A stretch of 64,000 bases of DNA from Propionispora hippei DSM 15287 (lineage in GTDB: Bacteria; Bacillota; Negativicutes; Propionisporales; Propionisporaceae). The stretch is taken from assembly GCF_900141835.1 (NCBI RefSeq), contig NZ_FQZD01000015.1, positions 1-64,000 of the forward strand, given 5' to 3'. The number at the start of each line of letters is the position of its first letter. Position 1 is the stretch's first letter. Positions 1 through 8,817 of the stretch are shown in pieces. Position numbers and translations under genes: made by a program. The notes beneath the pieces are model-generated. The model worked only from the letters and a program-made list of their open reading frames with translations, made no database searches and was not told the origin of the DNA.

Positions 1-40
1 TGGAAACGGCCCGGGAGGATAGATAGTTGCTGGTTAAGAG

Positions 41-69
41 AAAAACACTCACGAACGTGGGTGTTTTTT
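41..69 (+). terminator. Rho-independent terminator
   Basis: A 12-bp stem (AAAAACACTCAC / GTGGGTGTTTTT, one G-T pair) closes on a GAAC tetraloop and ends in a run of T. It presumably ends a transcript from a gene left of the window. The A-rich 5' arm means it could also work on the minus strand. Confidence 0.8.
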
Positions 70-265
70 GTTGTGCTAAATTGTTTTAATGTAGATATGT
101 CGTGGTTGAGGCCACATACGTCGATATTTTTTATGCTTTGAGATAGGTTAACGCATTCAAGGTGACCTCTCCGGGTGGCAGTAAGTTTGATCAAAACTTT
201 TTAGCGCTTTGTAGAATGGTTTTATTTATTTAGCTGAAAACCAATCCTCTTGAGTCATTTACCCG

Positions 266-458
266 TGGCCTTTGCGGAAAAAGACGGTCCGCAGGATGCC
301 GGAAGGGGCAACTTACGTTAAGAAATCCGCCTGTGCCCTTTGGGTATTGTTTGAGTAAAGCGAGTTTTGGATTTTAGGAAGGTGTCGCTTTTGACAAGTC
401 TTTTGGAGTGTAGGCCTAGATTTTTTTGCCCCTTTTTGTATCATGACAAAAAGGGGGA
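266..458 (+). repeat. Intergenic repeat family A, copy A1 (degraded)
   Basis: It shares ordered blocks with A2 (57625-57965) and A3 (29300-29481, opposite strand): GGTCCGCAGGATG, then GTTAAGAAATCC, then TGTTTGAG.AAAGCGAGTTT, GGATTTTAGGAAG, TTTTGGAG, AGGCCTAGATTTTTT, and a terminal hairpin CCCCTTTTTG / CAAAAAGGGG around ATCATGA. The long stem that is perfect in A2 and A3 is broken here, so this looks like a decaying copy. Confidence 0.75.
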
Positions 459-538
459 TGATGATTGAAGATGACTTAACTTATCAAGGTGGAGCGGCAG
501 AACCGGATACTATAGGTCCATTAGGCAATAAACAGAGA

Positions 539-568
539 ACTGCAGAAACCCTTTCTGCAGTCTTTTTT
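539..568 (+). terminator. Rho-independent terminator
   Basis: Inverted repeat ACTGCAGAAA / TTTCTGCAGT with a short CCC loop, followed by CTTTTTT. It insulates the activator gene downstream from any transcript arriving from the left. Confidence 0.75.
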
Positions 569-808
569 ATTGCCTGACTTATTACTCTTTTACTTACCAT
601 TTTTGAAGGAATTCATCCAACTCAAAGAGAATTTTTACAATATTTACTAGTGTTGTTTTATTGCTTTAATATAGTGGATGGCTGGCGAAAGTATGAGATA
701 TCAGCAGAAGGCATATTGACATAGGCCGGACCGATGCCAGTGCTCGGAACACAGAATGTCAGCATACATGAAAGCCGGTTGGTAAGGCACTAGCTGTGGA
801 GGCTCTTG

Positions 809-3520
809 ATGAAACGATTAGATACAGTCTATCAGTTTGTGGTAGAACAATGTGATGAACAATGCCGCCAAAAGGGAACGGTTGCGGGAGTGGCTACAGA
901 GGTGGTTGCCCAAACGCTGGCGATTCAGCGTTCCAATGCGTCCAGTGATTTGAATGCGTTGGTAAAGCTGAATAAACTGGAAAAGGTGGAAGGCAAGCCG
1001 GTGCTCTATAAAACAAGGGAAGCGTTGCACCAGGAGCATGCTGCAGAGGTGACGGGTACGGTATTGGATCAAATTATTGGGGCGGAGCAAAGCCTGAAAA
1101 AGCCTTTGCAGCAGGCAAAGGCCGCCGTCATGTACCCGCCTTTTGGTTTGCATATGCTGTTGTTGGGCGAAACCGGTGTGGGCAAATCCATGTTTGCCGG
1201 GGCCATTTTTCAATATGCCCAGGATACGGGCAGGCTGTCGTCTCACGCTCCTTTCGTGATCTTTAACTGCGCCGATTATGCCCACAATCCTCAATTGCTG
1301 CTATCCCAGCTATTTGGCGTAAAAAAGGGCAGCTATACCGGAGCGGAACGGGATACGGCTGGATTAGTGGAAAAGGCGGATACGGGAATTTTATTTCTAG
1401 ATGAGGTGCACCGTCTCCCGCCGGAAGGGCAGGAAATGCTGTTTTATCTGATTGATAAAGGGGCCTATCGGGCGCTGGGGGAAGCGGTGGAAGAACGGCG
1501 GGTTAAAGTATTAATTATTTGTGCCACAACGGAAAACGCTGAGTCGTCGCTGTTAAGAACGTTTATGCGACGTATTCCTATGCTGATTACACTTCCTTCT
1601 ATCAGGGAAAGAACCATGGAGGAACGCTGGAGGTTGATCCAGAGTTTCTTTAAGAATGAAGCACAGGCTTTGCAGCTTCCTGTTAGTGTTTCCAAAAACA
1701 CGCTAATTGCTTTTTTATTGTATGAATGCCCCAACAATATCGGGCAGTTAAAAAGTGATATAAAATTAAGCTGTGCCCGTGCTTTTCTGGAGTATGTGGG
1801 CAGCCGGGAAAAGACACTGACAGTGTGCAGTGAGGACTTATCCGAATATATCCGGCGGGGCTTTGTGAATTATAAGGTCCATCGCCAGGATATTGAACAG
1901 ATTGGAATTACCGATAGCCTGATCTTTTTTCCGGGGGCTGGGGAAAATCAGACTGTCCGGAACGAGCCGACAGGTATCTATGAGGTGTTGGAGCAGAAAT
2001 TCAATACACTCAAGGCAAAGGGCTTAAGCGAGCAGGACATTCAACTGATTATGAGTCTGGAGATTGATGTCTACGTTAAGCAGTACATGAGCAAATTCCG
2101 GAAAAATAATCTGGAGGAATTATATAAAATAGTTGACCGCAAGGTGGTTGGCATGACTCAGGAATTTCTGCAGTATGTGCAAGCCGAAACGGGTAAGCCG
2201 CTTGAGGAAAAAGTGCTTTTCGGCATGTCAATTCATATTGCCAATGCTCTGGAGCGCATCAGAGACGGCAAGGAGATCGTCAATCCTCATGTAAGAGAAA
2301 TCGAGCGCTCTTATCCGAAAGAATTCGCCTTGGCACAACATTTTGCCAAACTGGCGGAACGGGAATTTTCCGTAATTATACCTAACGATGAACTCGGCTT
2401 TATTACTATGTTCTTGGTGTTGGATGATCCTCTGCGGCAGGCTGCGCCGGGCAGGGTGGGCGTTATTGTCGCTATGCATGGCAACAGCACGGCTACCTCG
2501 ATGGCGGAGGTGGTCAACCGACTATTGGGCGAGAAGCACGCGGTGGGCTATGACATGCCTCTGGAGCAGAAAACGGAGATGGCCTTAGAGGAGATTATCT
2601 GCCTGGTTAAGGAACAGGACAAGGGCCAAGGGGTCCTGCTCCTGGTCGATATGGGCTCGCTGGTTATGTTTGGTGATATCATTTACGAACGGACAGGCAT
2701 TGTCATTAAGACGGTAGAAATGGTAACGACGCCGCTGGTACTGGAAGCGGCACGCAAGGCGCTGCTGATGACTTCACTGGAAGAGATATATTATTCCCTG
2801 ACCAATATCAGTCCCTATTTGGGGCGGATGTACTGGAACAGCGTGGAATTTCCTCACCGGCTTAATGAGGACGTGATTGTTACGGCCTGCATTACCGGAC
2901 GGGGAACGGCTATTAAGTTGAAAAATATATTAAAAAAGAGTCTGGCTGAGTATGACCGGCCCGTCGACATTCTACCCATCGAAATCGGAAGTATGGAGGA
3001 TTATTTACGCAAGTTAACTAAAATCAGTCAGGAGAAAAACCTGTTGGCTGTGGTAAGCAGCATCAGGCCGCAAAATGCGTCGATACCCTACTTGTCGACC
3101 AAGGAACTGCTGGAGGGGAAAATCGGTACTATCTTCCGGGGTATGAAGCCGTCTGCGGTTACCGTACCGGTGCTGGATAACATACAATTTATGGTGGAAG
3201 TAATCAACGAACATCTTAGTATTGACGGAGCGGCTTTTATTCAGGCCTATGAGTTTTTTGTAAGAAGGCTGGCGGAGAATGCTTTGCTTCTGCCTGAGGA
3301 TGCCGATATCGGGTTAATCTTACATTTAGCTTGTACGATTGAGCGCTTGTTGCGCGGGGGAGTGCTTGACGGAGGAAAGCACAGCGGGCTGGATATGGCG
3401 GCCTATGGCGAGAGCCTGAGGGTGGTTGAGCAGGCGTTGGGCGTAATGGAAGAGGCTTTTGCTGTGAAACTGCCTGTCCAGGAATGCCGAAATATTGTTA
3501 AACTAATTTATCTGATTTAG
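809..3520 (+). CDS. LevR/CelR-type sigma-54 activator with PTS regulation domains
   Basis: Transcriptional activator for sigma-54 RNA polymerase, controlled by PTS phosphorylation. The 903-residue protein has an N-terminal winged-helix region (about 1-90), an AAA+ ATPase (Walker A GETGVGKS near residue 119, sigma-54 contact loop GSYTGA in place of the usual GAFTGA, Walker B ILFLDE), a first PRD (about 430-545), a mannose-class EIIA-like domain (VAMHGNSTATS near 550), an EIIB-like segment and a C-terminal PRD (about 800-900). This is the LevR order. ATG 809 has GGAGG six bases upstream and is preferred to TTG 806. The matching -24/-12 promoter lies before the PTS operon downstream, which is its obvious target. 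Confidence 0.93.
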   Translation: MKRLDTVYQFVVEQCDEQCRQKGTVAGVATEVVAQTLAIQRSNASSDLNALVKLNKLEKVEGKPVLYKTREALHQEHAAEVTGTVLDQIIGAEQSLKKPLQQAKAAVMYPPFGLHMLLLGETGVGKSMFAGAIFQYAQDTGRLSSHAPFVIFNCADYAHNPQLLLSQLFGVKKGSYTGAERDTAGLVEKADTGILFLDEVHRLPPEGQEMLFYLIDKGAYRALGEAVEERRVKVLIICATTENAESSLLRTFMRRIPMLITLPSIRERTMEERWRLIQSFFKNEAQALQLPVSVSKNTLIAFLLYECPNNIGQLKSDIKLSCARAFLEYVGSREKTLTVCSEDLSEYIRRGFVNYKVHRQDIEQIGITDSLIFFPGAGENQTVRNEPTGIYEVLEQKFNTLKAKGLSEQDIQLIMSLEIDVYVKQYMSKFRKNNLEELYKIVDRKVVGMTQEFLQYVQAETGKPLEEKVLFGMSIHIANALERIRDGKEIVNPHVREIERSYPKEFALAQHFAKLAEREFSVIIPNDELGFITMFLVLDDPLRQAAPGRVGVIVAMHGNSTATSMAEVVNRLLGEKHAVGYDMPLEQKTEMALEEIICLVKEQDKGQGVLLLVDMGSLVMFGDIIYERTGIVIKTVEMVTTPLVLEAARKALLMTSLEEIYYSLTNISPYLGRMYWNSVEFPHRLNEDVIVTACITGRGTAIKLKNILKKSLAEYDRPVDILPIEIGSMEDYLRKLTKISQEKNLLAVVSSIRPQNASIPYLSTKELLEGKIGTIFRGMKPSAVTVPVLDNIQFMVEVINEHLSIDGAAFIQAYEFFVRRLAENALLLPEDADIGLILHLACTIERLLRGGVLDGGKHSGLDMAAYGESLRVVEQALGVMEEAFAVKLPVQECRNIVKLIYLI

Positions 3521-3570
3521 CAGAAAGGTATTACATTATGTCCACTTGGAGTTTTCTCTGTATGGTGGCT

Positions 3571-3720
3571 CGTGCCTTGTCTGCCTTAATTCAGTGAATA
3601 CGGGCGGTCTATTTTCCGCACCGCTTCGTTGTCGTCAGTCAGCATACTAACGGTATGACTCTTTCCTTCATCTCGTACTGCGAAACATAGTCTCGCCGTT
3701 CTCCTGCTGTTTTAAGACAA
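3571..3720 (+). repeat. Intergenic palindromic element, family B/D, copy B1
   Basis: Nearly the reverse complement of copy B2 at 57762-57925. Shared blocks include GCGGTCTATTTTCCGCACCG, CTTCGTTGTCGTCAGTCAGC, the small hairpin CATAC..GTATG, CTCGCC.TTCTCCT.CTG and TTTTAAGAC. The whole element folds back as a long rod. Its architecture (CTTCGTTG.CGTC, small hairpin, CTC.TTC) is shared with D1 (16924-17082) and D2 (27137-27304), which have different stem sequences. Confidence 0.8.
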
Positions 3721-3725
3721 TAAAA

Positions 3726-3754
3726 CAATACACATTGCAATACAGAACAATACA
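3726..3754 (+). promoter_or_regulatory. Three phased CAATACA repeats, candidate activator sites
   Basis: CAATACA occurs at 3726, 3738 and 3748, about one helical turn apart. The outer copies extend to AACAATACACA. The cluster is 60-90 bp upstream of the sigma-54 promoter, where an enhancer for a LevR-type activator is expected. The function is inferred from position and spacing only. Confidence 0.5.
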
Positions 3755-3768
3755 CATAGAATGAAAAA

Positions 3769-3806
3769 CCCGGAAAGCTTGTTATTCAAAGCAGTTTTCC
3801 GGGCTT
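3769..3806 (+). terminator. Hairpin just upstream of the sigma-54 promoter
   Basis: CCCGGAAA / TTTTCCGGG stem followed by CTTTATT. It is a moderate terminator that would stop read-through from the activator gene and leave the PTS operon dependent on its own promoter. Confidence 0.5.
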
Positions 3807-3815
3807 TATTGTGTA

Positions 3816-3832
3816 TTGGCATGTTCTTTGCA
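3816..3832 (+). promoter_or_regulatory. Sigma-54 (-24/-12) promoter of the PTS operon
   Basis: TTGGCATGTTCTTTGCA places GG (3818-3819) and GC (3830-3831) twelve bases apart, matching the RpoN consensus TTGGCAc-N4-TTGCa with one deviation. It lies 38 bp before the IIC start codon and directly downstream of a sigma-54 activator gene. Confidence 0.85.
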
Positions 3833-3869
3833 AAATTATAGAAACATAAAAACACAAAGGAGTGATTTT

Positions 3870-5150
3870 ATGGAAGCATTGATTAAATGGCTTGATGAAT
3901 ATTATGCGCCCTTTGCGGCACGGATCGGTGATCAACGTCATTTAAAAGCTATCCGTGACGGCGTGGTATCCTTAATACCCCTGTTGTTAATCGGTTCCTT
4001 CTTTCTGATTATTGCTTTTCCACCGATTAGTTCACTGGCCAAGCTGGTGGAGCCTTATGTTCCGCTGCTGGTTTCGGTCAACAATACAACGATGGGCCTA
4101 ATGGGCTTAATGGCCGCTTTTGCCGTAGCCTACTCGTTGGCAGGTTCCTATAAAATGGATACATTGAGCAGCTCCATGTTTAGTGTGGCAGCTTTCATGC
4201 TGGCGACGCCGTTCACTAAGGATGGCAATATTGCAGCGGCCTGGATGGGAAGCAAGGGGCTTTTTGTGGCTATGTTGTCGGCGATATTTATTGTGGAACT
4301 GCAGAGATTTATGATTAAACGGAATATCGTTATCCGGATGCCTGACGGTGTACCGCCAACCGTGGCCCGTTCGTTTGTCGCCCTGATTCCCGGTTTTATT
4401 GCGTTAGCTCTGATTTTGCTACTAAATATGGTGTTATTCTCCATTGGCAGCAATGTGCAGGACATTATTTATAAGATTCTGGCTGCGCCGTTACTGAGTC
4501 TTGGCGGTTCTTTGCCGGCTTTTTTGCTGGCGGCCGTATTTGCCCAGTTGTTATGGACAGTTGGGATTCACGGTGCCAGTCTGGTCACCGGGATTATGAG
4601 TCCCGTATGGTACTCGCTTTCCCAGCAAAATGCCGTTGCCAAGGCGGCCGGGGAGATGCCGCCCAACATCATCTGTCAGCAGTTTTGGGATTTGTTTTGT
4701 ACGATTGGCGGGTCAGGCTCTACTCTGGCGCTGGCGATCATGTTATTGACCATTGTCCGGTCAAAGCAGCTAAAGGCGATCGGCAAATCGGCTATTTGGC
4801 CGGGGCTGTTCAATATTAATGAACCGATTATTTTTGGCTTACCGATCGTTATGAATCCAATTATGATGATACCCTTTATCCTGGCGCCGGTGGTCTCCAT
4901 TACTATCGCCTACTTTGTTACCTCCTGGGGTTTGGTAGACCGGGCTTTTGCGTTGGCACCCTGGACAACACCGCCGTTTATCAACGTCTTTTTGGATACC
5001 GGCGATATCAGGGCTTCGATCTTGCAGTTCGGTTGTTTTCTAGTGACAGGGGTTATTTATTACCCGTTCTTACGGATGGCTGATATGGCTAATTGCCGGG
5101 AAGAAGGAATTGAAGAAGTCGTTTATGAGGAAAAGCAAATCGCCAAATAA
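3870..5150 (+). CDS. PTS lactose/cellobiose-family transporter subunit IIC
   Basis: Membrane channel of a phosphotransferase system that imports and phosphorylates a beta-glucoside such as cellobiose. The 426 residues contain about ten hydrophobic segments and the family signature around NINEPIIFGLPIVMNP, as in CelB/LicC. ATG 3870 follows AAAGGAG; the frame opens earlier, but that part overlaps the sigma-54 promoter and is untranslated leader. It is the first gene of an operon with IIB (15 bp later), IIA and a GH1 hydrolase. The exact sugar cannot be read from sequence. Confidence 0.93.
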   Translation: MEALIKWLDEYYAPFAARIGDQRHLKAIRDGVVSLIPLLLIGSFFLIIAFPPISSLAKLVEPYVPLLVSVNNTTMGLMGLMAAFAVAYSLAGSYKMDTLSSSMFSVAAFMLATPFTKDGNIAAAWMGSKGLFVAMLSAIFIVELQRFMIKRNIVIRMPDGVPPTVARSFVALIPGFIALALILLLNMVLFSIGSNVQDIIYKILAAPLLSLGGSLPAFLLAAVFAQLLWTVGIHGASLVTGIMSPVWYSLSQQNAVAKAAGEMPPNIICQQFWDLFCTIGGSGSTLALAIMLLTIVRSKQLKAIGKSAIWPGLFNINEPIIFGLPIVMNPIMMIPFILAPVVSITIAYFVTSWGLVDRAFALAPWTTPPFINVFLDTGDIRASILQFGCFLVTGVIYYPFLRMADMANCREEGIEEVVYEEKQIAK

Positions 5151-5165
5151 GGGGGAGAATGGGTC

Positions 5166-5468
5166 ATGAATATTTTACTTGTCTGCAATGCCGGTATGTC
5201 GACCAGCCTGCTGGTTACCAAAATGCAAAAGGAAAGTCAGGCAAGAGGCCGGCAGGATGAGATATTTGCCTGCTCGATTGACGAACTGACGGAATATATT
5301 GACCGTTACGAGGTTGTTTTGCTGGGACCGCAAATTCGCTATAAAGCCAAAGCGGTTGGCGTGCTGGCAGAAGAAAAAGGGAAAGCCTTTGCCGTTATTG
5401 ACTCGATGAGCTACGGCCGGGTGGACGGCGCAAAGGTGCTGGAACAGGCTTATAGCCTAAAAGAGTAG
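5166..5468 (+). CDS. PTS lactose/cellobiose-family subunit IIB
   Basis: A 100-residue cytosolic phosphocarrier that passes phosphate from IIA to the sugar bound by IIC. The active-site cysteine is residue 8 in the loop LLVCNAGMSTSLL, the normal IIB-cellobiose P-loop. Length is typical. It sits between IIC and IIA in the same operon with short gaps. Confidence 0.93.
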   Translation: MNILLVCNAGMSTSLLVTKMQKESQARGRQDEIFACSIDELTEYIDRYEVVLLGPQIRYKAKAVGVLAEEKGKAFAVIDSMSYGRVDGAKVLEQAYSLKE

Positions 5469-5497
5469 CAATTTAGCCGATAAGGAGATGCGCCGAT

Positions 5498-5806
5498 ATG
5501 GAAGAAGTGGTATTTAATATTATCCTGCATGCCGGAGACGCCCGCAGTCATGCCTTTGAGGCGCTGCGATACGCCCGCGAGCAAAACTTTGAAGCGGCGG
5601 CAGAGAGTATGGCTCAGGCTAAGAATAAGCTGATTGATGCTCATCATATTCAGACGCATCTGCTGCAGCGGGAAGCGGCCGGGAAAAAGCAGGAGTTCAG
5701 CCTGCTGCTGGTCCATGCACAGGATCATCTGATGACAGCCATGCTGGCAAAAGACTTGATTGAAGAGCTGATCGTGCTGCTGGAAATGCAGGCCCGGCAG
5801 AAATAG
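5498..5806 (+). CDS. PTS lactose/cellobiose-family subunit IIA
   Basis: A 102-residue helical phosphocarrier that takes phosphate from HPr. The family motif LLVHAQDHLMTA carries the phosphorylated histidine; N-terminal AGDARSHAFEALR is also typical. AAGGAG precedes ATG 5498. The following glucosidase gene begins 54 bp downstream, consistent with one transcript. Confidence 0.92.
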   Translation: MEEVVFNIILHAGDARSHAFEALRYAREQNFEAAAESMAQAKNKLIDAHHIQTHLLQREAAGKKQEFSLLLVHAQDHLMTAMLAKDLIEELIVLLEMQARQK

Positions 5807-5859
5807 TAATGGCCGGTGCAAGAAACGGGCCGGTTATTCTGAGAGAGGAAGTGGCTGTA

Positions 5860-7293
5860 ATGAAATACAGGTTACCGGACAATTTTAAGATGGGGGCCTC
5901 GGCTGCCGCCTGGCAAACAGAAGGCTGGGACGGCAAACAGCCAGGGCAGGATTCGCTGATTGATATAGCGTACAAACAGTTTCCTGACCGCTGGCATGAA
6001 GGCTATGGTCCGGCGGTGGCAACTGATTTTTATCATCGGTATGCCGAAGACTGCGCGCTGATGAAGGAACTGGGAATGACAACTTACCGGACTTCCATCG
6101 ACTGGTCGCGGTTTATCCTGAACTACGAAACCGGGGAAGTGAATCCGGAAGCTGCCACGTACTATAGTAATGTGGTTGACGAATTAATCCGTAACGGAAT
6201 AGAACCTATGATTTGCCTGGAGCACTGGGAACTACCCTATCCTTTATTTGAGAAGTATGGCGGCTGGCGGTCAAGAACGGTGGTTGACTGCTATATCCGC
6301 TATGCGGAAGCGGCGTTCCGGCTGCTCGGAGCTAGAGTAAAATACTGGTTTACTTTCAATGAACCGATTGTCTTTCCCTGGTTGGGCATCATGGATGGCG
6401 CGTGGTACCCTTATACCTGTAATACAAGGGAAGCCATGCAGTGGAACTACCATAAGGTGCTGGCCAACGCTCTGACCGTGAAGCTGTATCACGGCGGTGA
6501 TTACGGCTACCGGGAAGGCGGGCGGATCGGTATCATTCTGAATGCCGCTCCGGTGTATCCCCGCTCGCAGTCAGCCGATGACCGCCAGGCGGCTGCTATG
6601 TGCGATTTGTTTTACAACCGGCCGTATACTGATCCTTGCATTAAGGGAGAATTCCCAGCGGAGTATTTTTCCCTGCTGGAACGGCATGATTGCCGGCTTG
6701 TCTATGACGAGGCGGATCTAGCGGTAATCCGGGACAATACCATTGATGTGATGGGGCTTAATTACTACACGCCGCACCGGGTGAAAGCCAGAAGCTCAGC
6801 CTGGAATCCGGCGGTGGCTTTCCATCCCCAGTATTATTTTGAAAACCATGAATTGCAGGGCAAGAAGATGAATCCCCACCGCGGCTGGGAGATTTATGCC
6901 AAGGGTTTGTATGACTTTGCCATGCTGTTAAAAGAAGAATATAACAATCTTCCCTGGCTGGTTACGGAAAACGGCATGGGGGTAGCCGAGGAATGGAAAT
7001 ATAAGAACCCGGACGGTGTCATTCAGGACGACTACCGCATTGATTTTGTGGCCGATCATTTGCGGTGGCTGCTAAAGGCCGTAGCGGAAGGCAGCAACTG
7101 CCTGGGGTATTTAATGTGGAACTTTACCGACAATGTTTCGCCCTACAATGCCTTTAAGAACCGGTACGGCTACGTGGAAATTGATCTGGACAATCAGCGC
7201 CAGCGGCGGCCGAAGAAATCCGCCTATTGGTTCCGGCAGGTAGTGCGGCAGGGCTATTTTGAGTACGACGGATTTGAACCGCAGTATAAGTAA
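5860..7293 (+). CDS. GH1 6-phospho-beta-glucosidase
   Basis: Hydrolyses the beta-glucoside 6-phosphate delivered by the PTS to glucose 6-phosphate and an aglycone or glucose. The protein is 477 residues. The acid/base glutamate is in TFNEP (about residue 168) and the nucleophile in TENG (about 370), the standard GH1 pair. ATG 5860 has GAGAGGAAG upstream; the in-frame ATG at 5809 lies at the end of IIA and has a poor ribosome site. Last gene of the PTS operon, ending in a bidirectional terminator. Activity on the 6-phosphate form is inferred from the PTS context. Confidence 0.9.
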   Translation: MKYRLPDNFKMGASAAAWQTEGWDGKQPGQDSLIDIAYKQFPDRWHEGYGPAVATDFYHRYAEDCALMKELGMTTYRTSIDWSRFILNYETGEVNPEAATYYSNVVDELIRNGIEPMICLEHWELPYPLFEKYGGWRSRTVVDCYIRYAEAAFRLLGARVKYWFTFNEPIVFPWLGIMDGAWYPYTCNTREAMQWNYHKVLANALTVKLYHGGDYGYREGGRIGIILNAAPVYPRSQSADDRQAAAMCDLFYNRPYTDPCIKGEFPAEYFSLLERHDCRLVYDEADLAVIRDNTIDVMGLNYYTPHRVKARSSAWNPAVAFHPQYYFENHELQGKKMNPHRGWEIYAKGLYDFAMLLKEEYNNLPWLVTENGMGVAEEWKYKNPDGVIQDDYRIDFVADHLRWLLKAVAEGSNCLGYLMWNFTDNVSPYNAFKNRYGYVEIDLDNQRQRRPKKSAYWFRQVVRQGYFEYDGFEPQYK

Positions 7294-7304
7294 GCGTAAA
7301 TTGT

Positions 7305-7350
7305 AAAAAGAAACGGCGTCCGATTACGGTTGGATGCCGTTTCTTTTTCC
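7305..7350. terminator. Bidirectional terminator
   Basis: Arms AAAAAGAAACGGCGTCC (7305-7321) and GGATGCCGTTTCTTTTT (7332-7348) give A-run and T-run on both sides, so it can end both the PTS operon and the convergent GH4 gene. Confidence 0.85.
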
Positions 7351-7368
7351 TATGTCCTGGAATTTGAA

Positions 7369-8697
7369 TTATTTGCCGTTAAAATAGGCTTTAAACTGGG
7401 GCAGGTAGTCCTTATTGGCCTCCAGCATTTCATCCAGCAGCAGCTTGGCCGCTTTGTCGGACGCGATCAGCGGATTGATAGTCAGCGCCAGCAGGGCGGT
7501 ATTGTAGTCACCGCTGACGGCGGCGTCAATAGTGACGCGTTCAAAAGACTTGATCTGCTGGACCAGACCGTTGACCTGCACAGGCAGCTCGCCCATGGTC
7601 AGCGGTTTGGGGCCGCTTTTGGTGATGACCGAGCTGACTTCGACAATCGAGTCTGGCGCGATGCCGCTGATGGCGCCGCGGTTTACCGTGTCGATAGGCT
7701 GGATGTCGTGCTTGTCATTGTAAATGGAGCTGATCAGACGGCAGGCGGCATCGCTGTAGTAAGCGCCGCCCCGTTTTTCCAGTTGCGGCGGTTTAATTTT
7801 TAGCTCCGGGTCCTTATACAGTTCGAACAATTCATTTTCCAACTGTTTGACCAGTTCGGCCCGGGTTTCGCCCTTGGCGAACTCTTCCAGCTCGGTAGCC
7901 AGCATTTCGTCCTTTTTGAAATAGTAGCGGTGATAAGGGCAGGGAATGATGTCCAGACCGGTGATAAATTCAGGAATCCATTTGATGTTGATGATGTTTT
8001 TGACTACTTCGCCCAGTTCCCCGGAGGCAATGCGTTCAATTACTTTCCTGGTTACATCAACTCCGTCGGCGTAGACATGGAGACCGAATACCATGTGGTT
8101 AAGGCCGGCAAAATCAATCCGCAGCCGGCTTTGGTCAATTTCCAGCAGCTTGGCGATGGCCATTTCCATACCGATAGGCACGTTGCATAAGCCGATGACC
8201 TTTTTGTTCCTGCCATAGCGGGCTACCGCCTCGGTTACCATACCCGAAGGGTTGGTGAAATTGATCAGCCAGGCCTGAGGACAGAGCTCGGCCATATCCC
8301 GGTCGATATCCAGAATGACCGGAATGGTCCGCAGGGCCTTTAAAAAGCCGCCGGCCCCATTGGTTTCCTGGCCGATATAGCCGTGACTCAGCGGAATTCG
8401 TTCGTCCCGGATGCGGGCTTCCAGCAGGCCTACTCGGAGCTGGGTCGTGACAAAGTCAGCGCCCGGCAGGGCCTCGCGGCGGTCCAGGGTAGTATGTATT
8501 TCGATGGGAGCGCCGGCTTCCCTCACCATGCGCCGGGCCAGTCCGGCAACCGTAGCAAGTTTGTCTTTCCCTTCCGGAATATCCACCAGCCACAGTTCCC
8601 GCACAGGCAGTTCGTCATACCGTTTGATAAAGCCTTCGACGATTTCCGGCGTATAGCTGGAACCGCCGCCAATGGTTACAATTTTCAGTCCTTTCAT
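7369..8697 (-). CDS. GH4 NAD-dependent 6-phospho-beta-glucosidase
   Basis: Family 4 glycosidase, cleaving phosphorylated beta-glucosides by an NAD+ and Mn2+-dependent redox-elimination route. In 442 residues it shows the N-terminal dinucleotide loop TIGGGSSYTPE (about 8-18), NFTNPSG (147-152), and the metal ligands Cys171 in GLCNVPIG and His201 in GLNHMVFG. It converges on the PTS operon and is divergent from a MocR regulator gene. With the GH1 enzyme next door, two unrelated phospho-glucosidases share one locus and may act on different linkages or aglycones. Confidence 0.92.
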   Translation of the reverse strand: MKGLKIVTIGGGSSYTPEIVEGFIKRYDELPVRELWLVDIPEGKDKLATVAGLARRMVREAGAPIEIHTTLDRREALPGADFVTTQLRVGLLEARIRDERIPLSHGYIGQETNGAGGFLKALRTIPVILDIDRDMAELCPQAWLINFTNPSGMVTEAVARYGRNKKVIGLCNVPIGMEMAIAKLLEIDQSRLRIDFAGLNHMVFGLHVYADGVDVTRKVIERIASGELGEVVKNIINIKWIPEFITGLDIIPCPYHRYYFKKDEMLATELEEFAKGETRAELVKQLENELFELYKDPELKIKPPQLEKRGGAYYSDAACRLISSIYNDKHDIQPIDTVNRGAISGIAPDSIVEVSSVITKSGPKPLTMGELPVQVNGLVQQIKSFERVTIDAAVSGDYNTALLALTINPLIASDKAAKLLLDEMLEANKDYLPQFKAYFNGK

Positions 8698-8767
8698 AGT
8701 AAAGCCACCTCACAATAAGAATTGTAGTTTCCGTGTTACTTTGATTATATAAGCGGGAAGCGGGACC

Positions 8768-8793
8768 TACAATCATGCTATAATGAGATTGTA
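8768..8793 (+). promoter_or_regulatory. Promoter of the MocR gene inside an inverted repeat
   Basis: An extended -10 (TGCTATAAT, 8776-8784) is bracketed by TACAATC (8768-8774) and GATTGTA (8787-8793), which are exact inverted copies. A protein bound to the repeat would cover the promoter, so autoregulation, or control of the divergent GH4 gene, is likely. The palindrome GTACCGGTAC follows at 8791. Confidence 0.6.
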
Positions 8794-8817
8794 CCGGTAC
8801 AGTTGGGAGGATAAGCT

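Larger units (their letters stand above)
1..808. other. Gene-free 5' region of the window
   Basis: No convincing gene was found in this stretch. It holds a strong terminator hairpin near its left edge, one degraded copy of intergenic repeat family A, a second terminator at 539-568 and the region just upstream of the sigma-54 activator gene. A 39-codon reading frame at 458-577 runs straight through the second terminator hairpin and is not believed. Confidence 0.6.

Noticed and set aside
458..577. 39-codon ORF starting ATG ATG ATT GAA
   Set aside because: Its SD-like sequence is the arm of the family A hairpin, and the ORF runs through a terminator hairpin and T-run; no family resemblance.
3538..3597. 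19-codon ORF after the LevR-type gene (ATG TCC ACT TGG)
   Set aside because: Runs into repeat B1 and the SD is weak; position explains it as chance.
7330..7803. Long plus-strand ORFs opposite the GH4 gene
   Set aside because: They are shadows on the complementary strand of a well-supported enzyme gene with all family motifs.
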